Source: Branchinecta lynchi (lineage: Eukaryota > Arthropoda > Branchiopoda > Anostraca > Branchinectidae). Taken from it: a DNA stretch of 64,000 nt. The translations under genes and the position numbers were made by a program. Location of the stretch: positions 7,316,001-7,380,000 of the forward strand of contig JAKZAP010000018.1 in NCBI GenBank assembly GCA_023053575.1. The letters run 5' to 3'. Positions 43,726 through 53,099 of the stretch are shown piece after piece. Position 1 is the first letter of the stretch, and every line of letters starts with the position of its first letter. The notes beneath the pieces were generated by a model. The model was not told the DNA's origin and made no database searches. It saw only the letters and a program-made list of their open reading frames with translations.

Positions 43726-44689
43726 TAGCTTCTCTGCTTTTTGTCCATCACACTACTTTGTAGCTCTGCGAGGCTGGGGTAGTCAAACTCCTTCTGTTAA
43801 CACAGTGAATCATAAGTGAACAAAACAGTACGATATGGCCAGATTATCTCATACTTACAAATATTACAAATACGGTATCATCTTTCATTTTTACTATTTT
43901 TCTTGCTTGAAATGGTCGTTTTTTAAGGTGAAGGTGTTCGATGCCTAAAATCATGAATGGTAGTGACCATGGACCACAACAGAGGTTCGGTTGGTATTAA
44001 GCAAAAAGTGAAGAAACGAGCACTTAATCGAAAAAATACCGAACAGTTTTAGTAAAATAAGGTGGGGGGGGGGGGGTACATCTTCTCTCATTGCTCACGA
44101 AGCGGATTTATTTTTAAAATTTGCACTGGAGGAAGATTCTTATCATTAAATTATTTTTTGTTAAAATACAAAGAATCTTTGCATGAAATTAACAAATTCT
44201 TGAAAATTTATGCCACAAGCAAAATCAGCTGGATCTTTAAAGTGAAGGAAGGTGGAGGGCTTGATTGAATATTTGAATGCGGTTAATATAAACATAAATT
44301 GAAAGTGATGTCTGCTGTGCTGTTAGGAAGGCTGATGCGAGGACTGATGCTTGGTTGTGACTGCTGCTTGACTTGAATGTCTTTTCTTGGCTTGTTAAAT
44401 TTTCTAGCTACATAGTCTAGTGTAAAACAGTATTCGAAAAAAATATAACATAGGGTATAGCACTAAAAGGAAGGAGTTGCAAAAGATGAGAAAGTGCTAT
44501 TTTAAGTGTGCGAAGCACCTGCTTTACCTGCCAAAGTTATGACATAGCTACATGCTAACGGGACAGTTCCGAGTTAATTTCGTAAATTTTGTCAGCTCTG
44601 CCAAAAATCATGGACAACTGGGCCGAGCCAGCGCCTGACATTCTACACTATTTTCTGGCCGAAGAATGAAAAATTGTATATTTTATTTT
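43726..44689. other. No recognised gene
   Basis: A G-run near 44062 starts a 68-codon chance frame. No repeat or exon recognised. Confidence 0.5.
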
Positions 44690-44785
44690 TGTGTTGTTGT
44701 TTATTTGATTTCTTTATTTTATTTTACATACTTCGATTCTGGAAATGGCGGATCAGAAATAAATTATTTACACTTACTAAGCTAC
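44690..44785 (+). repeat. Retroposon 3' tail
   Basis: ATTTTACATACTTCGATTCT, AAATGGCGGATCAGAAATAA and ATTATTTACACTTACTAAG correspond to the tails at 3275 and 63228. Probably the 3' end of a truncated retroposon. Confidence 0.5.
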
Positions 44786-44832
44786 TTTATGAATATGTAC
44801 CGAGGATTTGCATTAACATTTAGCTCGGGGGT

Positions 44833-44865
<33 letters not shown>
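44833..44865 (+). repeat. 33-base G homopolymer
   Basis: An uninterrupted run of 33 G residues, preceded by GGGGGT. It is the longest homopolymer in the window and able to form G-quadruplexes. Length may be inaccurate in the assembly. Confidence 0.9.
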
Positions 44866-44866
<1 letters not shown>

Positions 44867-45209
44867 CAAAGTGGACCCAGACATTTTGCCTCACTCAAGT
44901 AAACATTGACATATTCGACTAGGTAGCCAACCTTAGACTATGTAATAATCATTTTTTGTTTCAGGATGCTTCCACAGCAGGCCTTTACTTATCCCTGGTG
45001 GTCGAACGTTTGTACTTCCAGGTGTCCACAAAGTACAAAGGTAAATTTTGTGGGTAGGCTAATGCTGGAATTAACAATCTTCAGTCAAGAGTTCTCCCTT
45101 AGTCTTTTCAGTCCCTAGCTTCTGTATGAACAAAGTACTGTACACACCTTTTCACACACCTATTAGTCCGACCGCCAGGTCCTGAAAATGTGACACCCCC
45201 CCTAACCCA

Positions 45210-45595
45210 AACGGTACAGTAGGTTTATAAGTGGATTCCGACCAAATCGAACACGCTGATTCCGAATATGCCGGGAACTGGTTCCGGAAACGATGGCTTA
45301 AAGTAGAAATGAAGCTCGATGCTGTTCCATTATTTCCTCTCAATAAGAAGCATCGCTCTCAAACACAGTAGGTTGAAAAATGGATTCCGAACAAATCGAA
45401 CCCGCTGATTCCGAATATGCCGATAACAAATTCCAGAATAGGTGGCTTAAAGTAGAAATGAAGCCTGATGCTATTCCATTATTTCTTCTCAATAATGAGT
45501 TTAGCTATCAAACACAGTGGTTGAAAAATGGATTACAACCAAAGCGAACCCGTTGATTATGAATATACCGTTAATAAATAACTAGACCTGAAACT
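45210..45595 (+). repeat. Three tandem ~148 bp units, each with the same short open frame
   Basis: Units begin at about 45231, 45380 and 45528. In each, the same frame reads (V/M)D(S/Y), then x-Q-x-E-x-x-D-x-E-Y-x-x-N. The first starts GTG, the second ATGGATTCCGAACAAATCG and the third ATGGATTACAACC. The middle unit gives a 58-codon frame (45380-45556) ending when it runs into the third unit. The third stops at 17 codons. Most differences between units 1 and 2 change the residue, so selection on a protein is not evident. No known domain. Confidence 0.5.
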
Positions 45596-46230
45596 TGATA
45601 AGTTATTCTCCTCCTCAGAAACAAGTCCCATCATCTGTATAGTGGGCTACTGTCGGCAGAAAAGTTATTTTAACCAAATTGAAGCCTCTTATTCCGTGTG
45701 CCAGGAATAGACACTCGTTGATTAAGGATGTGATGCGAGTCTGTTGCTTAATATCCTAAGTTTGCTGGAATGAATCAACAACTACAGGGCTTACAACTGG
45801 TTCAAATAATATGCTCGTGTACTGAAATGTCGCATGAAATATCTAAAGCACAAAAAGACGAGTTGAATGGGACACACAAATCTCAAACTTTGCCAACGTT
45901 GCTTCACAAAATCAAATTCCCTATTCTTCATCCGAATCGACAGAGCACCTGCCCCCCATACGAACATTTTCGCGGCAACAATCGAGGTAGTGTAAAAGCG
46001 AGGTCTTGTACCCCTCCTGTACGTAAGAAATTAAATTGTGCAAACTTCGTCGGGTGCACCCGAGAAGTTCAAGTCTTGTCGGTACAACATGTTAATTAAT
46101 GTCCATTCGTCTTCACATTAGGTTCTTTAGTACCATTTACTACACGTTCTACCATTTACCACAAACCTGCATTGTTCGCATTCAAGTAACTGTCCACATA
46201 ATAAACACACCAGACAGACTGAGCTGCAAC

Positions 46231-46434
46231 CAAGGCCGTATCCAGGGTTGGGGGTAGGGGTTTGACTCCCCCCCCCCTCCGAAACATAAAAAAAGCATAA
46301 TTTGTATAGGCTTTTCCCTCTGATCAATGTGTTTTTTGTACTTTTTTGTCCGACCAGCAGGCAACCCCCCCCCCCCCCCCCCCCCCCCCCGAAAGTCAAA
46401 AACTCCCCGAAATAAATTCCTGGATACGGGCCTG
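46231..46434. mobile_element. 204 bp hAT-like MITE, copy 2
   Basis: CAAGGCCGTATCCAGG and CCTGGATACGGGCCTG are inverted, with exact duplications GCTGCAAC at 46223-46230 and 46435-46442. It is reversed relative to the copy at 1509-1712. A 26-base C-run (46365-46390) and a shorter C-run (46269-46277) lie inside. The Gly-rich minus-strand frames here come from those runs. Confidence 0.9.
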
Positions 46435-46442
46435 GCTGCAAC

Positions 46443-47943
46443 CATGGGTAAAAATCATCGTATTACCATGCCAAGTTCAGCTACATTATTTCCCCTGTTA
46501 ATAGTCAGAAATCAAATATTTTGCCTTTACGGCGTTCTCTGAGTAAGTAGCAAGAAAGTCTGATCTTTAGTTGCTTTTACTGTCATGTTTGTTTCGCAAT
46601 TTTATCTCCTCTTCCGTGTCTTCTCTGTAGGGTTAACTAATTAGCGGCGCTTCTTGCTTGTGCGCACTACCTGTTGAGCAATTCTCAACTAAAATAGGTA
46701 CTTTTCGAGAAGGGGTCTAACACTTCCAAAAAGGAAGTATAAACGAAAACAAAAAAGTGTTTTTAGGAGTCAAGCCAGCGTCGGATACCACCGTTCCAAG
46801 CATATTCTGAATCAGGATTTTTTGGCCTACAAAATGGTATCGTCAGACTGACTGTACCTTTTGGGTCGGGTGTTTTCGAAACTAAGCGTCTTTTGACGAG
46901 CTGGCGGTCGGACTATATCTGTCTCTAGTTCTGTCTCTGGTTCAGGGTGCTTGCATGAGCTATAGATAAAAGTCATCTTCTGCGAAGAGCACAGATTAGT
47001 AACTTTACCAAGCTTATTTCCCAGATCCAGTCAAAGGAAGAAAAAAAGCGATGTATTGATCTCTAAGTTGAAATGTTCTGAATAGTCTGGCCTGGCCATT
47101 AACAAGGCTATTTCCTTCTGATTTCTACCCAGACTTGACACCTTCACCTTGCTTTAAAAATTGGCAGTTTCGTACTATTGTGTTAGTTCTCGTGGATCGG
47201 AGATTCTTCATATCCCTTTCGATAGCAGTGGCTCTTCTCGTAGATCTTTGCAGAGCAAGATCATGTTGTTGAAAGCCCTGATGGTCAAAATTATAAACGC
47301 CAAGCTCTGATCTACTTCTGCAGGATGTCACTTGTTTGTAGAAAGAAAATACGACTGAAAGTAAAAATTCAGGAATTCCGAGTGCGGGGGCTAGTTATTT
47401 TTTATTTTGCTTTTCTTTGTTAGCATGTTTAATTGGCTTTTTTATGACGCTAATTATGCTTTTCACTTGGCCATCTCACTGTCTACAGTTTAATGACGAA
47501 TATTGTTTCCTGCCATCCTAACTTTACCTCAGAAGCTTGCGGGGTCACGTCAGTTCGTTGACACGTCAGTTCACCTGCAAAAATGGACCCTACGTCCAAA
47601 CTTTCAGACAGTTTTCCCACACTTCAGTTGACACAAAAGTTAGTTCAAACGAACGTCACTGGACTCAAATTTTAGAACTGAAATTACGTATTTATGAAAG
47701 GTGTGTATAGGGGCGAGCGGCAAGCGAACCGCCGTCACGCGTCTACATTCAACTCGCTTGTCTAGGGAAAATCCTTTAAGGACCCCTCTCACTATTTACT
47801 TTTCAACTTACATTATTTTAAAATATTTGAATACTTGAAAACTAGGTTGCGTTCAACAAATAACCCACAGTTTTGGCTGTTTTAAACCTTTTCCGAGACC
47901 CGTTGACTTATAGCGAAAACAGGAAACAATTTACGTAACAGGT
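46443..47943. other. No recognised gene
   Basis: Unique sequence without a domain-bearing frame. A stretch near 47545-47665 (TCAGTTCACCTGCAAAAATG, CACTTCAGTTGACACA) is loosely inverted relative to 49790-49870 beyond the next M1 copy. Confidence 0.45.
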
Positions 47944-49580
47944 TTTTGGGATCCCAAAACGTAAGTGGAGGGATACCTATGACATCGCAAAAGTTGTCCG
48001 TCCGTCCGTCTGCCCGTCCGTCTGTCCGCCTGTGCGCACTGTAACTCTCGAAGGGAATGAGATATTTTGATGAAACTTGGTGTGAGGACTCTTTGGGTCA
48101 AGAGTAAGGTTGAGTTCGTAGATCGGCTCTGTAGCTCTACATCTAGGGGCGGGGGAGGGGGTTTAAATTAAGGGGCAAATGAAATATTTTTAAACAGATG
48201 ATGTGATAGTCGATTATGGGGTAAGAAGACATGCTGAACACGGTGGTAAAAACAATTTTGTCATCGGACAAGTAGTGCGCTCGGAATCCGGCCAAAACCG
48301 GAAAATTTGTTAAAGTTTAACCGAAAAGGGCTAGGATACTACAGTCTAGTTACCCATCACTTGTTCGCTTAAGTAATCTTGAAAACCCGATGAAAAAGCG
48401 TTAGTTTGTTTTTCTGATATTTCCAAATAATCGATTATCCCATTGTGCTTGCCGCTCTCCCCGTTTTTGTGATATCTCTATGGTGCCTGGAACATTTGGC
48501 AACAATACCAGCAGCAAACGAGTCTGCAGTGCCAAAACTAGAGCCAGATAGTGATGTGTCTTGTGTAGTGATAGTGCAGTGATTTTTGCGGGCGAATTGT
48601 GGACGGATTCACCATGGGAAAGCGTCCACATTCCCAACGTCCCTACTGGAGACTACTGTGGACAGAATGAAAATCCCCAATAGGTGTTGTAATAATTCAA
48701 TGTATTTGAATCTAAGATGTAAAATTAAGTTGCCTTTTCAGTTAAACTTTAAAAGTAAAAGTGAAGTGAAGCTGATTAGATATTCGATATATTGGTAAGA
48801 AGACATGCTGAACCCATTTTTTCGCCGGACAAGTACTTAGCCCAGAATCCGGCCAAAACCGGAAAGTCTTTTAAAAGTAGAAGTTTTACTTGGAAGTTGA
48901 TTAGATGTTCGATTGAAGGGTAAAAAGACATGCTGAACACGACGGTGAGAACCATTTTTTTCGCCGGACAAGTAGTCAGCCCGGAATCCGGCCAAAACCG
49001 GAAAGTCTTTTAAAAGTAGAAGTTTTACTTGGAAGTTGATTAGATGTTCGATTGAAGGGTAAAAAGACATGCTGAAAACGATGGTAAAAACTATTTTCTC
49101 GCAGGGCAAGAAGTTCGCCTAGAATTCGGCCAAAACCGGAAAGTTTGTTAAAAGTAGTTTTATCTTAAGTTGATCAGATGTTCGATTTAGGGGTAAGAAG
49201 ACATGCTGTACACTTATTTGAAAAGTATTTCCTACACGGCCAAGTTGTGCGCCCGTAATCAGGCCGAAACCGTAAAATTTGTTAAAATCAAAAGTTTTAT
49301 TTGAAGTTGATTAGATGACATATTTAGGGGTAAGAAGACACGCTGAATCTGGATATGACAATCTTTTTTTTTACTGGGACATATAGCTTGTTCGGAATCC
49401 GGTTGAAACCGGATTTTTTTATAAGAAGTTTTACTTGAAGTTGATTAGATGTTCTTTATACGGATAAGGAGATACGCTGAATTCGCTTCTGAACTTTCTT
49501 TTTTTTTTCTGGTGGTAGTTCGTTCGCAATTGTCTGGATCAAGTATTAGATTTTTGGGATCCCATCGAAACCTTTGGTCT
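47944..49580 (+). mobile_element. M1 satellite-bearing element, copy 5
   Basis: The most complete M1 copy: GTTTTTGGGATCCCAAAACG, a GTCCGTCCGTCTGCCCGTCC microsatellite and the head, about seven units, then GATTTTTGGGATCCCATCGA and CCTTTGGTCTTGTTCTG. Two adjacent units are identical over about 89 bp (48850-48940 and 48983-49073), showing recent tandem duplication. A TTAA element is inserted at 48314-48748. Confidence 0.88.
48314..48748. mobile_element. TTAA-flanked (piggyBac-like) element, copy C
   Basis: TTAA (48310-48313) then AGTTTAACCGAAAAGG. The right end CCTTTTCAGTTAAACT is followed by TTAA (48749-48752). The target is an M1 unit: joining the flanks through one TTAA restores the usual GTTAAAAGTAAAAG phrase. 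435 bp, a deleted version of copies A and B. Confidence 0.88.
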
Positions 49581-49943
49581 TGTTCTGATGGAAAAACTTT
49601 TCGCAGACAACCTTCGACAGCGTGATGCACATCGAAGGTGGCAAAACAGAAAATCAGCATGGTTTTGTTAGATGGGTTAAAATGTACCGTACGAAATTGG
49701 TGTCGCCAGGTTTAGAAATATTGGGGGATTATGGAAGTAGGTTGCGTTAGTGTTATGGGTAAGATAGGTCCTTTAAGTGCTTTGGAAAACAGTCTGTGGG
49801 CGTAGTGACGGATTTTGCAGGTGACCTGACGTCTGTGTCAACTGAAGTGTGAACGAACTGTCGGAGTTTAAAAATCTGACTTTTTTATGATCCTCCTTCA
49901 TCTTTTATCCTCCTTTGTGACACATCTGGTACAAGTGATTTAA
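49581..49943. other. No recognised gene
   Basis: Unique sequence between M1 copy 5 and the next fold-back fragment; nothing definable. Confidence 0.5.
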
Positions 49944-50055
49944 GATAGTGCAAAACGGATACTTAAGCTAAATTTTATTAGAGCCATATTTCGGTACTTC
50001 TTGCCAAGGGTCCTCTTCAGGCTCAAAGCCGCTCAAGTTGTGAAAATGAACTTGT
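49944..50055 (-). repeat. Left arm of fold-back/hammerhead-like family
   Basis: AGTGCAAAACGGATACTTAAG, ATTAGAGCCATATTTCGG, CTTCTTGCCAAGGGTCCTCT and TCAGGCTCAAAGCC follow family order. On the minus strand this is CTGAAGA - stem - GAAA with substitutions in the stem. Confidence 0.55.
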
Positions 50056-50238
50056 GGGAAAACCTGTGGTTGAAATGAAGAAATATTTATAAGTGATTTT
50101 AAGTATATTTTATAATTTGTGTGATAAAAGGTCGATGTCGGTGGTCACGCTGTTGAAGTTACTTTTGATCAGGAAAATTCTGTTCTGCTGGCAAAGGAGT
50201 CATGTACGTTAGATTATTACAATAGAAGCTGTACCTAC

Positions 50239-50432
50239 CCAGGGTTGATCACCAAAAGTAACTTCGTACACCCTGGAAAGTAACCCAAAAGTATCTCAAA
50301 GTAACCCAATGTAACCTAATGTAACCCAATCAATGCAACCCAATGTAACCAAAAGTAACCCAAAGTAACCCTGAGTAACCCAAAGTATCCTGAAATAACT
50401 CGTACACCCTTGTTCATGGTGACCAACCCTGG
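50239..50432. mobile_element. hAT-like MITE with GTTAC-rich core, copy 2
   Basis: CCAGGGTTGATCACC and GGTGACCAACCCTGG are inverted, with exact duplications GTACCTAC at 50231-50238 and 50433-50440. The core is about 150 bp of AAAGTAACCCAATGTAACC-like words, the reverse of copy 1 at 30254. A related unoccupied sequence near 17710 (TGTATCTACTGTGACTTGTG) shows the pre-insertion site. Confidence 0.92.
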
Positions 50433-50440
50433 GTACCTAC

Positions 50441-52331
50441 TGTGACTTGTGTTTTAAGCAATCTACAATGTCTTTATTTCTAGGCTTTGTTTGAACACAA
50501 TGACGCTTTCGGTTGAGAGTCCCTGCGTATATACCAGCCAAGGTGTTCCCATTTCTGTCACAGGAATAGCCCAGGTAAGAACAAACACCAACGAATTACA
50601 GGGGACATTGGGAAGGGTGGGTCTACACTGCCAGGATCCGGAATATTCACACAAGGATGCGTAGTTACAACAGCTATGAGATCAGGGGCAGTTCCAGCTG
50701 CTTGGGGACGGAGGGGAGGGGGTACTACCTTAAAACATATAACTGTTTAATGCCCGGAAAGGCTTGAGAATCTTTCCGGTTATAAACACTAGACATTAGC
50801 AGCGATTTTGTAAGGTTAAGCAAGAGTTCTTTCTTCATAACAGGAACTCCAACAGGCAGGTCGTTTCAGCTGCAACTGGAGAGAGCAAAGCCCCGGCAGC
50901 AGCTTGTAACGATTGTACCGAAGACAAAACTAAACTGGATGCCGTAGGCTAAGTTATTGAAATATGCCTTTTTTCTGGCAAAACTCAACTACTTTCCGTG
51001 AAATTTTGCTTTTGGTTTGGCTCAAAACCCCTAAAACCTCATGTAAATGACGCAACCGTGCACTACTCCTACTACCGCGGGTGTACTTTTGGGAACAGTT
51101 ATGATCAGTGCTTTTTTGGGGATCCCAGATGAAAGTAGGCCTAAGGGCCACATAGGATTTCGTAGATCTGTCTGCATGTTTGTGATCACACTTAATCCTA
51201 GACGGAATGAGATATTTTGCCGGAAGTTTGGTTCATGGCAGTGCTTCCGCTTGACTCTTTCCAGAAAGAAGAAGTAACTTTCCGGAGTAAAATACATATA
51301 AAGTAGATCTGTTCTGAATTACATAAAAGGTAGATTTTACAGAAAAAAAGTACTTAATAATGGAGTACTGCAATCATCGTGCTCGTAATTTCACCTTCTC
51401 TCAGTGCTTGAACTTCGGAAATTCAACCTGTTATACAGAGATTTTGGCACAAATCCAGATTGCATTCAGACTGTGCGGTGCAATGTGAAATAACGATTTG
51501 GAACTGCCTTGCATGTCATTCGGATAAGCTGAGCACATACGACAGTCATTCTGACAAACTCAAGACATACAACAAGAAAAATCTATTTTAACCATACGAC
51601 TAGAAACAGGTCATTTGCTGATGAAATTTCACGATCTAGTAGCATTCTGTTCAGCTCAAACCATCCGACTGTCTCGTGAAGTACGGTACAACAAGGTAAT
51701 CTTCTCATAACCAAACGACTAGAAACAGGTCAGTTGAAGGCGAAATTTAGTATTTGTAAGTCCCTTTATGTCATTCTGACAATTGCATATAATACGAATG
51801 AGAGTATCATTAAACAGATAGTGCGTTAGCGCATGTATGTTGGAATTGCGAACCCATAAAATGTTTTGAAACTACCAGCAGTGTATTATTATGTTATTAG
51901 TGAAAAGTGAATAATTCGCTGGTAGCTCGAATTTCTTGGAGCTGAAAAGATGAGTTGACTTTTTGCGGTTTGCTACTTTTGCTACGGAAAAGCCTTTTCT
52001 TTGATCACCAAGTCGGTACTTTGTCCGTTCATGGTCGTTCACCAGCGAGAAAAAGCCGAATTTTCAGTCGCGGGCAGGGCTTGTCACTTGTCAGCACGTT
52101 ATCTCAACTCCGGATAAATATCTAGTTACCATTTGTAGCTGTAGTGGTTGCTACAGTAACCCCGGTCAAAACAGTCGCTAAATATGATGACTATAGTGTT
52201 CAATATTCCATAACGGCATAAGCTAAATAAAACCGTTGGGGACAGTGAATTACAGCGTCATAAGTTAACTTCCCTCGTTAATAGGCAAGCCGCAGTTGAT
52301 ACAGTTTCTACCCCGATATTCTAACATTTAA
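50441..52331. other. No recognised gene; small tandem duplication
   Basis: AACCA(T/A)ACGACTAGAAACAGG occurs at about 51589 and 51709, followed by TCA(T/G)TTG, indicating a 120 bp duplication. Frames on both strands near 50954-51297 show no domain. No exon is called. Confidence 0.45.
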
Positions 52332-52785
52332 AGTTTAACTTAAAAGCCAAGTTATTGTTGTCATTTAATTGAATACACGGCCTTATTCGGATTCTACCAA
52401 GTTTTTTTTCTCCATTATTTGCTCTAGTACTGACGTTCAGAATATGTATGGCCATCCCATAACGCTAGTTCTGCTGTGACGCGGAAAATTTGAATCTCAA
52501 TACAAATGCGGCTTTTCGTAGCCGGTGATCAGCTCGTGGCCTGTGGAGCTCGCTGCGTGAACACTTATTTTTCGTAAATTCGTGAAGCATACAAGTCATG
52601 TAACAAAGGGACAAGCGCATAGTGGTACCACAAATCCCACATAGAAAGTCCACTATCCGAAAATCGATTATCCGTGAATAGTGGCGCAATGAAGTAACAT
52701 ATTTTCTTCGGGTCTACAAGCCTACTTAAGTCAATTAAGTGATGGGTAACTAGATTGTCTTGTGTTAACCCTTTTCGGTTAAACT
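52332..52785. mobile_element. TTAA-flanked (piggyBac-like) element, copy D
   Basis: TTAA (52328-52331) then AGTTTAACTTAAAAGCC. The right end CCCTTTTCGGTTAAACT is followed by TTAA (52786-52789). The interior (GTGATGGGTAACTAG near the right) is reversed relative to copies A-C. 454 bp. Confidence 0.88.
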
Positions 52786-53099
52786 TTAACTCTGCTGGGT
52801 TTCGCAGTGAGTTCAAGACCCTAACCCCACTGTTTCCGTCCTCGCATGGCCACCTTTGTGTTTGATGAGAAATGCGGAAAAACTTGGGTAACCGGTATTT
52901 CTGATCGGAGTTCCTGGAGAGGGAGATCATAAGAGGGAGCCTGATTCGCCACGAAAGAGAGCTGAAAATAGAAACATAAAAAGAACAACGTGGTGCCGTT
53001 AGGGTGGAAAAGCTGACGCGAGAATTTCAAAATTGGAAATGGGAGTGGATGGAACGTTTAGTGATGTAGAATGAGGCCGATGCATGTGTGAGGTTGATT

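Noticed and set aside
46127..46542. Gly-rich or Pro-rich frames on both strands
   Set aside because: Created by G/C homopolymers inside the 204 bp MITE; they cross its borders.
47944..49580. Regular repeats that could be read as a CRISPR-like array
   Set aside because: Units are degenerate 120-140 bp tandem repeats without distinct spacers, in a eukaryotic genome, and belong to a mobile element found six times in the window.
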